From positions 4,498,710-4,562,709 of the forward strand of contig NZ_OY760916.1 of NCBI RefSeq assembly GCF_963664075.1: DNA of 64,000 bases, read 5' to 3'. Below, piece by piece: positions 1 to 7,935 of this stretch. The DNA is from an uncultured Desulfobulbus sp. Lineage in GTDB: Bacteria > Desulfobacterota > Desulfobulbia > Desulfobulbales > Desulfobulbaceae. The translations under genes were made by a program, and so were the position numbers. How positions within the stretch are numbered: the stretch's first letter is position 1; each line of letters starts with the position of its first letter. The notes under the pieces are model-generated. The model ran no database searches. It saw only the letters and a list, made by a program, of their open reading frames with translations, and was not told the origin of the DNA.

Positions 1-74
1 GGCGAGAGGTGGTGCTGTGCGCAAGCACGAGGATCCTCTTGCCGGAAAAGGCACGTCTACCTGCGAGGTTTCCT

Positions 75-317
75 ATGTCTCTTGGTCCCCAAAAACTGCA
101 AATTCTCCGTATGCTCTCCTTGAATCTCCGCAATCCCCAGCCGGAACCTGTCAGTTCGGACACCATCGCCCGAAGATTGCAGCTCAGTCTGCCGGAGACC
201 GTTCTCCTGATTAAGGTGATGAATGATATGGGGGTGATCCAAAGTAATATGGAACATCATCTCTGCCTGATTACCCGTAAAGGAATGGATTGCCTCAAGC
301 TGGCCGAGGTGCAATGA
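75..317 (+). CDS. small winged-helix-like protein
   Basis: An 80-residue product with helix-turn-helix character: residues 25-55 (SSDTIARRLQLSLPETVLLI and following) look like a recognition segment and the end resembles a wing. I chose the ATG at 75; an in-frame GTG at 9 would add 22 residues that look unrelated to the fold. The stop overlaps the start of the GAF-ANTAR gene as ATGA, so the two are probably translationally coupled. It may be a small DNA-binding partner of that regulator. I cannot name a family with certainty. Confidence 0.6.
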   Translation: MSLGPQKLQILRMLSLNLRNPQPEPVSSDTIARRLQLSLPETVLLIKVMNDMGVIQSNMEHHLCLITRKGMDCLKLAEVQ

Positions 318-1045
318 CTGCGCAGCAGGGCGTGGAGCCTGATTCTCCAAGTTATGATCACTATATCAAAGCATTGACCGATATCAGCAGGGCCATTACC
401 TCGGATCTTTTCCTGGAAGACGTATTTAAGTTGATGGTGATGGTGGTCGCTCGGGTGACCGGGGTGGATATCTGCTCCTTATGGCTGCTCGACAACGATG
501 CAGATCCTCCTGTACTCCGTCTTAAGGCGACCCAGGCGATCGAAGCGGAATACATGATTGACCGAACCCTTGCGGTAGGGGAGGGAGTGGTCGGGCATGT
601 GAGTTCAACAGGACAGCCCTTGGTTATTGCTGATGTCTTACAATTTGAAATTTTTAAAGAAAAAGAAATGGCGCGAAAGCTGGGGCTGGTCTCCATGGCC
701 GGGGTGCCGTTGCTTGGAAAAAAACGACAGGTGGTCGGTGTGCTCAACTGTTTCACCCTGGCGGCCCACGAGTTTTCACCAACGGATCTCAACCTCTTGT
801 CCGCTGTTGCCAATCAGGCAGCCCTGGCTATTCATACTAGTGAACTCGTTGTCCGTACCCGATTGATTGAGGAGGAGCTGAAATCGCGCAAAACCATTGA
901 GCGTGCCAAAGAAATTGTGATGGAGCGGTTGCAGATCAACGGAGAAGAGGCCTATCGCTGGCTGCGGAAGCAGAGTATGAATGGAAGGAGAACGCTTCTC
1001 GAAGTCTCTGAGGCTGTCCTCTTGTCTGTAGAATTGAGCGTGTGA
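314..1045 (+). CDS. GAF-ANTAR transcription antitermination regulator
   Basis: A 243-residue two-domain protein. Residues about 20-175 form a GAF sensor domain (DICSLWLLDND, GEGVVGHVSSTGQPLVIADV, SMAGVPLLGKKRQVVGVLN). Residues about 180-243 form an ANTAR RNA-binding domain of three helices (SRKTIERAKEIVMERLQ, GEEAYRWLRKQSMNGRRTLLEVSEAVL). ANTAR proteins bind tandem hairpins in nascent RNA and prevent formation of a downstream terminator, typically for nitrogen genes. The gene begins at the ATGA overlap with the previous gene. The next gene downstream is a glutamate synthase with a terminator hairpin in its leader, so a local target is likely. The GAF ligand is unknown. Confidence 0.9.
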   Translation: MTAQQGVEPDSPSYDHYIKALTDISRAITSDLFLEDVFKLMVMVVARVTGVDICSLWLLDNDADPPVLRLKATQAIEAEYMIDRTLAVGEGVVGHVSSTGQPLVIADVLQFEIFKEKEMARKLGLVSMAGVPLLGKKRQVVGVLNCFTLAAHEFSPTDLNLLSAVANQAALAIHTSELVVRTRLIEEELKSRKTIERAKEIVMERLQINGEEAYRWLRKQSMNGRRTLLEVSEAVLLSVELSV

Positions 1046-1152
1046 TTCATTTTTAATTATTTATTGACTTATTAGTTCATTTTAAATAAAAAAGAGCGAT
1101 GTGTTGGCCACAACGGCGTGTCCAGCAAACAGCGACGAATATTCGGACAATG

Positions 1153-1195
1153 GCGTCTGTCCCCTGGGGTTCACGGGGGGATAGGCGCTTTTTTT
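1153..1195 (+). terminator. intrinsic terminator in the glutamate synthase leader (probable ANTAR target)
   Basis: The arms GCGTCTGTCCCC (1153-1164) and GGGGATAGGCGC (1177-1188) pair and are followed by seven T residues. The hairpin lies between the GAF-ANTAR gene and the start of the FMN glutamate synthase at 1233. It could end the regulator transcript or act as an attenuator. Just upstream, TGTCC/GGACA (about 1119-1149) and GCC-ACAAC-GGC (about 1108-1118) can form the hairpins expected of an antitermination leader. I could not fit the exact ANTAR dual-hexaloop consensus by eye. Confidence 0.8.
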
Positions 1196-1232
1196 GTGTC
1201 GAAGCTTCTCACATACCTGATGAGGGAGAACT

Positions 1233-2870
1233 ATGCGATTTTCGAAAAACAATGATGTTCTTGGTACCATCAATAGAGGCAACCCTGCGGAATCCGGTCT
1301 GTGTACACTCTGCCGGGCAGATTGCAAAGGGCAGTGCGAGACCTGGAAGTCCAGTCTGGTGGGACGGAAATTACTCTACCCCCGGGATTTCGGTGTGGTG
1401 ACGGCGGGCGCCAATAACACCACCCATGTCGGAGTTTCCTACAACTCTTTGCGTATTCAGGGGTATGCCTATGGTGCTCACGGCATGGCACAGGGACTCT
1501 CTGCCAACTCTAATACCTGTATTTTTCCCAATGTTGATTTAACCACCGAATTTGGCAGCTCGGTGAAAACCAAAAGCCGTTTACCGTTGATGACAGGAGC
1601 CCTCGGCTCGACCTTTATTGCAGCAAAATACTGGGATTCATTTGCAGTTGGTGGTGCCCTGGTGGGCATACCGATCGTTGTCGGTGAGAATGTGGTCGGT
1701 GTGGATAAGGCGGCTGAAATCAAAAACGGACGCATCATTAAAGCACCCGAGCTGGATCGGCGTATTGATACCTATCTCCGCTATTTTGATGGATACGGTG
1801 CGATTATCGTTCAATTGAATGTGGAAGATACCCGTAATGGCGTTGCCGAATATGTCGTCGAGAAATACGGGGAACAGTGTATCGTCGAGCTGAAGTGGGG
1901 GCAGGGGGCTAAGGATATCGGTGGTGAGATTCAGGTCGCCAATATCAACTATGCCCAGTTTCTCAAAAATAGGGGCTACATCGTTGATCCGGATCCAACC
2001 TTGCCGGAAGTACAAATGGCCTTTGAAAAAGGGGCTATCAAGTCCTTTGCCCGTCATAGTCGTCTTGGCGGGACGGACCTGGCGAGCGTGGATCTGGTCC
2101 GCGAGGATTTTTTGAAGTCGGTGGATTATCTGCGTAAAATTGGCTTCAAGCGTATTTCGCTTAAAACCGGTTCCTACGGCATGGAAGAGCTGGCCATGGC
2201 GATCAAGTTTGCCTCCGAGGCTCGGCTTGATCTGCTGACCATTGACGGCTCCGGTGGCGGGACAGGCATGAGCCCTTGGAATATGATGCAGAGCTGGGGG
2301 GTGCCTTCGATTAACCTCCATGCCAAGGCCTATGAATATGCCTCGTTTCTCGCTGCACAAGGAAAACCGGTGGTGGATCTCTCCTTTGCTGGCGGCTTTG
2401 CCTTGGAGGATTCGATTTTTAAAGGGTTGGCCATGGGAGCACCATTCACCAAGCTGATCTGTATGGGACGCGGCCTGATGATTCCAGGATTCCTGGGGGC
2501 CAATATCGAAGGGGCTCTGCATCCGGAGCGGCGCGAGCGCCTCAACGGCAATTGGGACAAACTGCCGACAAGCATCAGCAGCATGGGGACGTCGCCAGAG
2601 GCTATTTTTGCCTCCTATTATGATCTGGAGAAAAAGGTCGGGCGAGAGGAGATGAAAAATATCCCCTATGGCGCGATAGCTATGTGGACCATGGCGGATA
2701 AGCTCGCCTGTGGTCTGCAGCAGCTTATGGCCGGGGCACGGAAGTTTCAGATAAACAAGATCGGACGCAGCGACATCTTTGCGGGAAATCGCGAGACAGC
2801 GCGCGAAACCGGCATCACCTATATGACCGATTCTCGTGATGAAAGCGCGAGAAAGATCCTGATGGGCTGA
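1233..2870 (+). CDS. FMN-binding glutamate synthase-like protein
   Basis: A 545-residue stand-alone version of the synthase (FMN, alpha-subunit C-terminal) domain of GltB. Visible motifs include GSSVKTKSRLPLMTGALGST, KWGQGAKDIGGE, the TIM-barrel lysine segment RISLKTGSYG and the FMN-phosphate loop DGSGGGTGMSPWNMM. The N-terminus is cysteine-rich (CTLCRADCKGQCETW, residues 28-42) and may bind a metal or FeS cluster. There is no N-terminal glutaminase domain, so the ammonia donor or redox partner must be a separate protein. A GAGGGA ribosome site precedes the ATG. It lies behind a leader terminator and an ANTAR regulator gene, which suggests nitrogen-responsive control. Confidence 0.88.
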   Translation: MRFSKNNDVLGTINRGNPAESGLCTLCRADCKGQCETWKSSLVGRKLLYPRDFGVVTAGANNTTHVGVSYNSLRIQGYAYGAHGMAQGLSANSNTCIFPNVDLTTEFGSSVKTKSRLPLMTGALGSTFIAAKYWDSFAVGGALVGIPIVVGENVVGVDKAAEIKNGRIIKAPELDRRIDTYLRYFDGYGAIIVQLNVEDTRNGVAEYVVEKYGEQCIVELKWGQGAKDIGGEIQVANINYAQFLKNRGYIVDPDPTLPEVQMAFEKGAIKSFARHSRLGGTDLASVDLVREDFLKSVDYLRKIGFKRISLKTGSYGMEELAMAIKFASEARLDLLTIDGSGGGTGMSPWNMMQSWGVPSINLHAKAYEYASFLAAQGKPVVDLSFAGGFALEDSIFKGLAMGAPFTKLICMGRGLMIPGFLGANIEGALHPERRERLNGNWDKLPTSISSMGTSPEAIFASYYDLEKKVGREEMKNIPYGAIAMWTMADKLACGLQQLMAGARKFQINKIGRSDIFAGNRETARETGITYMTDSRDESARKILMG

Positions 2871-2890
2871 TAGCGCCGCCCCTCACAAAG

Positions 2891-2928
2891 CCTTAAGTCG
2901 TGCAGAAACCTTCCTGCACGACTTAAGG
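2891..2928. terminator. long perfect hairpin between convergent genes
   Basis: A 15-bp perfect stem (CCTTAAGTCGTGCAG and its complement) with an 8-nt loop lies between two converging genes. The T-tracts are weak on both strands, so it may be a bidirectional transcription stop of modest strength or an mRNA-end stabiliser. Confidence 0.7.
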
Positions 2929-2933
2929 GTGTC

Positions 2934-4241
2934 TCATCCCTGCAATTTTATCCACAAAAGCTCTGCCGTTGTCTCGCCGTTATTTTCCCATTGTTCTGGC
3001 ATCTCCTTGCGGAGGTAAATCAGATCGCCGGGATGTGCCTCTTGCGCTGCACCGTTGACCAGGAGGGTCAGCGATCCCTGGAGAAGATAGCCTGCCTCTT
3101 CTCCTTTATGATTGAAGAAGTGGGTCGAGAGTTTGCGCCCCGGTTCGATGCGGAGAAGATACGGATCGGCAACCGTGTCGGTGATATCCGGTGGCAGCAA
3201 CCGTTGCCCGGCAATCGTTCCCTTGGCCCCTTTAGCAAAGGCCACTCCCACCCCGTCCAGTCCGGAAAAGACACAGTTGCCCTGAAGAGCAGAGGCGCCC
3301 TCAAAGAAGGTCGTTATGCTGACGGCAAGGCTTTCCGCAAGCCGAAAGAGCGCTGGAATAGAGGGCGAAATCAGATTTTTTTCGATCTGGGAAATACTGG
3401 AGGGGGTCATACTCGCGCGTTTCGCCAGTTCTTTCTGGGACAATCCCTGTTGTTGCCGCACAGCCTTAATCCGGCCTCCTAAGTCAAAACGATCGGAAAA
3501 ATCATGGGAACTGTCAAAGGTGATCTCGCCTTGTTCACAGGTAAAGGGGTGCGCTTTGTTGATGGAGGCAGAGGTTCGTTTTTCAGCTTTGAGGATCTTG
3601 CACAGTGATTTCCCTTCCTTGACGGAGAGGTCGATCACCACCTGGGCGATTTTATTAATATTGGCCTTGAGACGGCTGGAGTGGGCACCTTTTTCAACAA
3701 TCCAGTAGGCGATGGTATCCAGTTCGTAGAGCCGGGGACAGGTGCGGGCATAAAATTTGGTGACCGGCTCTTCACCGCCCCAGAGATCCTGCATGCCGGT
3801 CAGGCTGTCGATGATAAAACGGATATCTCCGGAAAGCGTAGCATGCAACCCATAGATTGCCTCACTGACCTGGGAGGGGTGCTCGGGGGCATTGACCTTG
3901 ATGACCTGATAGGGCCATTGCGCCCCATCCTTCTCATAGAACTTGTTGAAGACCTCGGAGCCGTCCCCCTTACCATTGGTAAAGCAGTCGAGGACGGTCA
4001 GGTTTTGGTTTTGTGCCAGAGGCCCGAGGAAGGTCACCACATTTTTAGGGGAGCGGTCAAAGCTGACATAGATCACCGGTTTTTTTTCCAGCAATGACTG
4101 GCGAATGAAATGGAAGCAGAAGGCCGATGAAAAGCTCCCTGCATCCTCGTACCAGAGGACATTGTCACCGATGAAGAGGTCGCCGAGCAGTTTGTCGAGC
4201 TTGGTAACACCGGAGGAGACTCGTTTTTTGATGTGATCCAT
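2934..4241 (-). CDS. KaiC-like / XRE helix-turn-helix / cupin fusion regulator
   Basis: A 435-residue protein of three parts. Residues 1-235 resemble the KaiC/RecA-like ATPase fold (GVTKLDKLLGDLFIGDNVLW, RFIIDSLTGMQDLWGG), but the P-loop position reads EDAGSFSSAF with no GKT/S, so nucleotide binding is doubtful. Residues about 250-315 form an XRE-type helix-turn-helix (RIKAVRQQQGLSQKELAKRA, SSISQIEKNLISPS). Residues about 340-435 form a cupin barrel (HKGEEAGYLLQGSLTLLVNG, HPGDLIYLRKEMPEQW). XRE-cupin regulators are common; the KaiC-like N-terminus is an unusual addition. It is probably a DNA-binding sensor protein with unknown ligand and targets. Confidence 0.85.
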   Translation of the reverse strand: MDHIKKRVSSGVTKLDKLLGDLFIGDNVLWYEDAGSFSSAFCFHFIRQSLLEKKPVIYVSFDRSPKNVVTFLGPLAQNQNLTVLDCFTNGKGDGSEVFNKFYEKDGAQWPYQVIKVNAPEHPSQVSEAIYGLHATLSGDIRFIIDSLTGMQDLWGGEEPVTKFYARTCPRLYELDTIAYWIVEKGAHSSRLKANINKIAQVVIDLSVKEGKSLCKILKAEKRTSASINKAHPFTCEQGEITFDSSHDFSDRFDLGGRIKAVRQQQGLSQKELAKRASMTPSSISQIEKNLISPSIPALFRLAESLAVSITTFFEGASALQGNCVFSGLDGVGVAFAKGAKGTIAGQRLLPPDITDTVADPYLLRIEPGRKLSTHFFNHKGEEAGYLLQGSLTLLVNGAAQEAHPGDLIYLRKEMPEQWENNGETTAELLWIKLQG

Positions 4242-4547
4242 AGATGTGCAGCAGTCAAAGATAAAGTGGATTTCCCTCGATACGGGCAGGTGAAAGGGAT
4301 GACGTCCTTTTCGTCGCGAGATTTTCTAGCAATCCATTTTTAAACATAGATTGGGCTGGTTATGCAAGGCTCCATGGTCAGGATTACTCGATCTGTACCG
4401 AAGCACCGGTTCATCGCTTCTGTGGTGGTGGGCCAGCAGATGGGCGCTCACCTCAATTTGATCATGACGATAGGACTCAGCAAGAAAGAAATTTTGCTTA
4501 GATACAAAAGGGGGAAAGAAGGGAGAGGGGCAAATACAGAAAGCGGA

Positions 4548-4570
4548 CATCGGGTAAGAGCCACCCGATG
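4548..4570 (-). terminator. hairpin downstream of cbiH, in the 4242-4603 gap
   Basis: CATCGGGT and ACCCGATG form an 8-bp stem just past the end of the cobalamin operon on the minus strand. The following bases are pyrimidine-rich but lack a clean T-run. It is the likely operon end. The rest of the gap (4242-4547) shows no gene I can support; a short minus-strand reading frame there has no recognisable start or motif. Confidence 0.6.
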
Positions 4571-4603
4571 CCCGTCGTGTGTACGAGAAAAAACTGCAGC
4601 TGC

Positions 4604-5374
4604 TTACAGACCGTACTTTTTACTGTAGCCGCGGGGGGTGATCATCTTGTCCTTCCAGACAAAGGTCTGGGAGTTACCGATGATGACCGTAGTCTGCATG
4701 CCGATCTCTTCATTGAGCATGTTCTCAAGTGTGCTCAGGCGCACGGTCTCATGCTCGCGGGTGGCACCGCTGACGATACCCACCGGGGTCTGGGGATCGC
4801 GGCTTGCCAACATGATCTCACGGGCGCGGACGATTTGATCGGTGCGTTTTTTGGATTTGGGATTATAGATCACCACCACAAAATCTGACGGAGCGACCGC
4901 TTCCAGACGTTTTTCGATCAGCTCCCAGGGGGTCATCAGGTCTGAAAGGCTGATGGCGGCAAAGTCATGCATCAGGGGCGCGCCTAAAATGGCGGCACAG
5001 GAGTTGAGCGCGGCAATACCGGGGATGATATCGATGGGCACGGTGGCGTTCTCAGATTGCGCCAGCTCATAGACCAGCCCGGCCATGGCATAGATACCTG
5101 GGTCGCCGCCGCAGACCAGGGCCACGCGTTTACCGGATTCGGCCAGCTCCAGAGCCTTACGGCAACGGTCGATCTCCTGCATCATCGACGAGGAAAGGAT
5201 CTCGGTCTCAGGTCGGAGGCAGTCACGAACCAGATCGAGATAGGTGCGGTAGCCAACCACAATTTCTGCATCGGTCAATGCCTGCAGAGCTCGCGGAGCC
5301 ATAAGATCGTTTGCGCCGGGACCGAGTCCCACCACCATCAGAGAGCCGGTTGCACTGTCCTGTACTGTTGTCAT
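4604..5374 (-). CDS. cbiH: precorrin-3B / cobalt-factor III C17-methyltransferase
   Basis: A 256-residue SAM-dependent tetrapyrrole methylase that methylates C17 and contracts the corrin ring. Family motifs are clear: the N-terminal GLGPGANDLMAPRA, YRTYLDLV typical of CbiH/CobJ, the SAM loop CGGDPGIYAMAGL, IIPGIAALNSCAAILGAPL, and NPKSKKRTDQI. It is the last gene of the cobalamin operon and starts 3 nt after the cbiG stop. The length is normal for the family. Confidence 0.93.
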   Translation of the reverse strand: MTTVQDSATGSLMVVGLGPGANDLMAPRALQALTDAEIVVGYRTYLDLVRDCLRPETEILSSSMMQEIDRCRKALELAESGKRVALVCGGDPGIYAMAGLVYELAQSENATVPIDIIPGIAALNSCAAILGAPLMHDFAAISLSDLMTPWELIEKRLEAVAPSDFVVVIYNPKSKKRTDQIVRAREIMLASRDPQTPVGIVSGATREHETVRLSTLENMLNEEIGMQTTVIIGNSQTFVWKDKMITPRGYSKKYGL

Positions 5375-5377
5375 GGT

Positions 5378-6421
5378 TTATGTATTTCCTTGTTGTATTT
5401 GAGGGAGAGTCGCCATCTCCGCAATGGCGGTGGTGGCATCAACCCATTTCATTTTGGGGACCAGCAGACGGGCTCCCTCTCCAGCGCTGAGCAAGGCCGC
5501 TGGTTCGGCGACCCCCTTGGCTCCGGTGGCTTTGAGCACCGCCGCTGAAGTCGAGACCTCGTCAACGCCGTTCAACTGGTCTTTGTTGTAAAAATCTATC
5601 TCCAGCCCCAGCTCTCGGGCTGCGGCAAGCAGGCCGATTTCATCCTGCTTGAGATCAATGGAGGCCAGGCGGCCAATGGCCTGGGGCAGCAGCCCCTGTT
5701 CTGTGCAGCTCTGCTCGATGACCTTGGCGATCAGTTCGACAGGCGTGCCTCGATTGCAACCAACTCCCACGATCAGTGTTTTGGGGATCAGTATGGCTTT
5801 GTCTGCCACATGCTCTGCCCGGCAATCGACAATGAGATCAGCCTGGAGATCACTCTCCACCAGGTGCAGATCACTGGGCAGGGGACCCAGGGGATAGGGA
5901 CTCCAGATGTTGAGTGTTCCCTGATCGACCAGTTTGCCCATGGCGCGGGTAAAGAGCGCTTTGTCGGCCACAAGAAAACCACGATCCCTAGCCCAGAGAT
6001 CAAGCGCGGTCTTCCCCAGCACGTCCGAGGCTGTGGTCAGGACAGCCTGTCCGCCAGTGGCCGCAGCGACCTGCTCGGCCAGCACGTTGGCCCCACCCAG
6101 ATGTCCCGAGATCAGGGAAATGGCAAAGCGTCCCCGCTCGTCACAGACCACAAGGGCTGGGTCTCGGTACTTATCCTTGAGCAGCGGCGCAATGGTACGG
6201 ACCACGATGCCGGTGGCCATGATGCAGATGATCTGGCTGTACTCCTGAAGGCACCGGGCCATCTCCTGAGCTAAGCGTCCCTTGCAGGCAACGAAATCGC
6301 CCCCCAGCTTCTGGGCAAGTTCCTGGCCAAGGGTGCAGCCGCCTGAAGAGAGGGCAAGGATGGCCAAACGCGCAGCGGGCCGGCGAGCTGAATCAGCGAT
6401 ACTCGTGGCGGAAGGCGGCAT
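5378..6421 (-). CDS. cbiG: cobalt-precorrin-5A hydrolase
   Basis: A 347-residue CbiG, which opens the lactone and releases acetaldehyde from cobalt-precorrin-5A in the anaerobic pathway. Motifs include IMATGIVVRTIAPLLKDKYRDPALVV, SLISGHLGGANVLAEQVA and, in the C-terminal domain, VGVGCNRGTP and KATGAKGVAEPAALL. CbiG is diagnostic of the oxygen-independent route. Its start lies inside the end of cbiF (29-bp overlap). The N-terminal alanine/arginine-rich 18 residues could be trimmed if a later start is used. Confidence 0.93.
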   Translation of the reverse strand: MPPSATSIADSARRPAARLAILALSSGGCTLGQELAQKLGGDFVACKGRLAQEMARCLQEYSQIICIMATGIVVRTIAPLLKDKYRDPALVVCDERGRFAISLISGHLGGANVLAEQVAAATGGQAVLTTASDVLGKTALDLWARDRGFLVADKALFTRAMGKLVDQGTLNIWSPYPLGPLPSDLHLVESDLQADLIVDCRAEHVADKAILIPKTLIVGVGCNRGTPVELIAKVIEQSCTEQGLLPQAIGRLASIDLKQDEIGLLAAARELGLEIDFYNKDQLNGVDEVSTSAAVLKATGAKGVAEPAALLSAGEGARLLVPKMKWVDATTAIAEMATLPQIQQGNT

Positions 6422-7172
6422 CGTAGAGTTTAGAAGCTATAGTGGATTCCTCTCCGAGAGCCGGACCGACCACGATCATCGCGGTCTTGCGAATGGCGGA
6501 TGCTTTGATGATCTCAGCAATGGTATTGAGTCGGCCCCGCACAATCTGCTGATCCGGCCAGCTGGCTTTTTCCACAACCGCGATGGGCGTCTCAGGGGGA
6601 TAGCCACCTTCGATCAGGTCCTTGACCACGGTCTCGATCAGGGAGACACTGAGGAAGATGCACATGCTGGCCCCAATGGATGCCAGGTTGCGCAGCGATT
6701 CGTTTTCCGGCACCGGAGTGCGTCCCGCCTGACGGGTGAAAATTACGGTCTGGGTTACCTCAGGCACGGTCAGCTCCACCTGCAGTGCCGCAGCACTGGC
6801 AAAGGCAGAGCTCACGCCGGGGACCACCTCATAGGGGATCTGACGTGCATCGAGCCACTGCATCTGCTCACGGATGGCACCGTAGATGGCCGGGTCGCCG
6901 GTATGCAGACGGACAACCTTTTTCCCCTGTTGGTAGCCCTCGGCCAACAGGTTCATGATTGCTTCCAGATCCAGGCTTGCCGAGTCGTGGCAGGCCGCCT
7001 TGACCCCGTCGAGTAGGGCCACGTTGACCAGACTGCCGGCGTAGACGATCACGTCGGCCTCATCAAGCAGACGACGTCCTTTAAGGGTAATAAGCTCCGG
7101 ATCGCCAGGGCCGGCACCAAGAAAGACGACTGAATGACAGCCCGATTCAGGCTGAGATTGCGCTGATTGCAT
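6393..7172 (-). CDS. cbiF: precorrin-4 / cobalt-precorrin-4 C11-methyltransferase
   Basis: A 259-residue SAM-dependent methylase. Motifs are VVFLGAGPGDPELITLKGRR, DVIVYAGSLVN (the CbiF/CobM signature), the SAM loop RLHTGDPAIYGAIREQMQWL and VPGVSSAFASAAALQVELT. The last is where this subfamily differs from CbiH and CbiL. It overlaps cbiL by 26 bp at its start and cbiG by 29 bp at its end. Length and motif order are typical. Confidence 0.93.
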   Translation of the reverse strand: MQSAQSQPESGCHSVVFLGAGPGDPELITLKGRRLLDEADVIVYAGSLVNVALLDGVKAACHDSASLDLEAIMNLLAEGYQQGKKVVRLHTGDPAIYGAIREQMQWLDARQIPYEVVPGVSSAFASAAALQVELTVPEVTQTVIFTRQAGRTPVPENESLRNLASIGASMCIFLSVSLIETVVKDLIEGGYPPETPIAVVEKASWPDQQIVRGRLNTIAEIIKASAIRKTAMIVVGPALGEESTIASKLYDAAFRHEYR

Positions 7173-7935
7173 GGGACACCTGTACCTTTTTTTTGCGGAT
7201 AACCATGGTGGAAAAGTAGTGCAGTTTCTGGCCTCGGGTTTCGCGAATATCGGTGAAGACCCGCTCTTCCGGCATGCCCGAGCGCTCGATCAGCACCGCT
7301 GCATCCACAAGCCCCAGCTCTTCAATCAGGTCCACCAGCTCATCGATACGCTTGTGCACCTTCATCAGGACCACCGCATCCAAGGTGGTGAGTATTTCAC
7401 GGAGGCGATCATCTTCAAAGGCAGCCGGAACCACGGCCAGGACATCATTGCCCAGAGCCAGCGGGTAGGACTGGGAAGCGGCGCAGGCCGCCATGGCGGT
7501 GATGCCGGGCACGACTGTGACCCCTATCTCCGGGCGTTGTTCCTGAATGATCGCCAGGAGGTAAAAGGCGGTGGAGTAGAGCGTGGCGTCGCCGAGGGTA
7601 GGGAAGGCGACATCGTTGCCCTGATCAAGCTGGGCGATCACTTCATCGGCAGCCTGTCTCCAGGCATCCAACTGCTGATCATCGGTTTCCTGGCCCAGGT
7701 AGACCTTTTTCATGATGAAATGGAGGGGAAGAATGGTGCGTTCCCCGTCGGGAACGATCTGTTCCGCGATTCGCTGTGCACTGCTCGGCCCATTTTTTTT
7801 GGCTGTGGGCACAGCCCAGACCTTGGCCTTGGTGAGAATACGGACAGCTTTATAGGTCATCAGTTCCGGGTCGCCGGGACCAACGCCGACCAGATAGAGG
7901 TGCCCGGTTGATGAGGTGGAAGATTCGCTGTTCAT
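7147..7935 (-). CDS. cbiL: precorrin-2 / cobalt-factor II C20-methyltransferase
   Basis: A 262-residue SAM-dependent methylase acting on the product of CbiK. Motifs are YLVGVGPGDPELMTYKAVRI, AVPTAKKNGPSSAQRIAEQI (typical of CbiL/CobI), FPTLGDATLYSTAFYLL and VPGITAMAACAASQSYPLAL, with VVLMKVHKRIDELVDLIEEL near the end. It is coupled to cbiET by a 4-bp ATGA overlap. Confidence 0.93.
   Translation of the reverse strand: MNSESSTSSTGHLYLVGVGPGDPELMTYKAVRILTKAKVWAVPTAKKNGPSSAQRIAEQIVPDGERTILPLHFIMKKVYLGQETDDQQLDAWRQAADEVIAQLDQGNDVAFPTLGDATLYSTAFYLLAIIQEQRPEIGVTVVPGITAMAACAASQSYPLALGNDVLAVVPAAFEDDRLREILTTLDAVVLMKVHKRIDELVDLIEELGLVDAAVLIERSGMPEERVFTDIRETRGQKLHYFSTMVIRKKKVQVSHAISAISA

Noticed and set aside
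1638-2522. 294-residue antisense frame within the glutamate synthase gene
   Set aside because: It is a shadow of a gene with clear domain motifs; no family motif in the antisense product.
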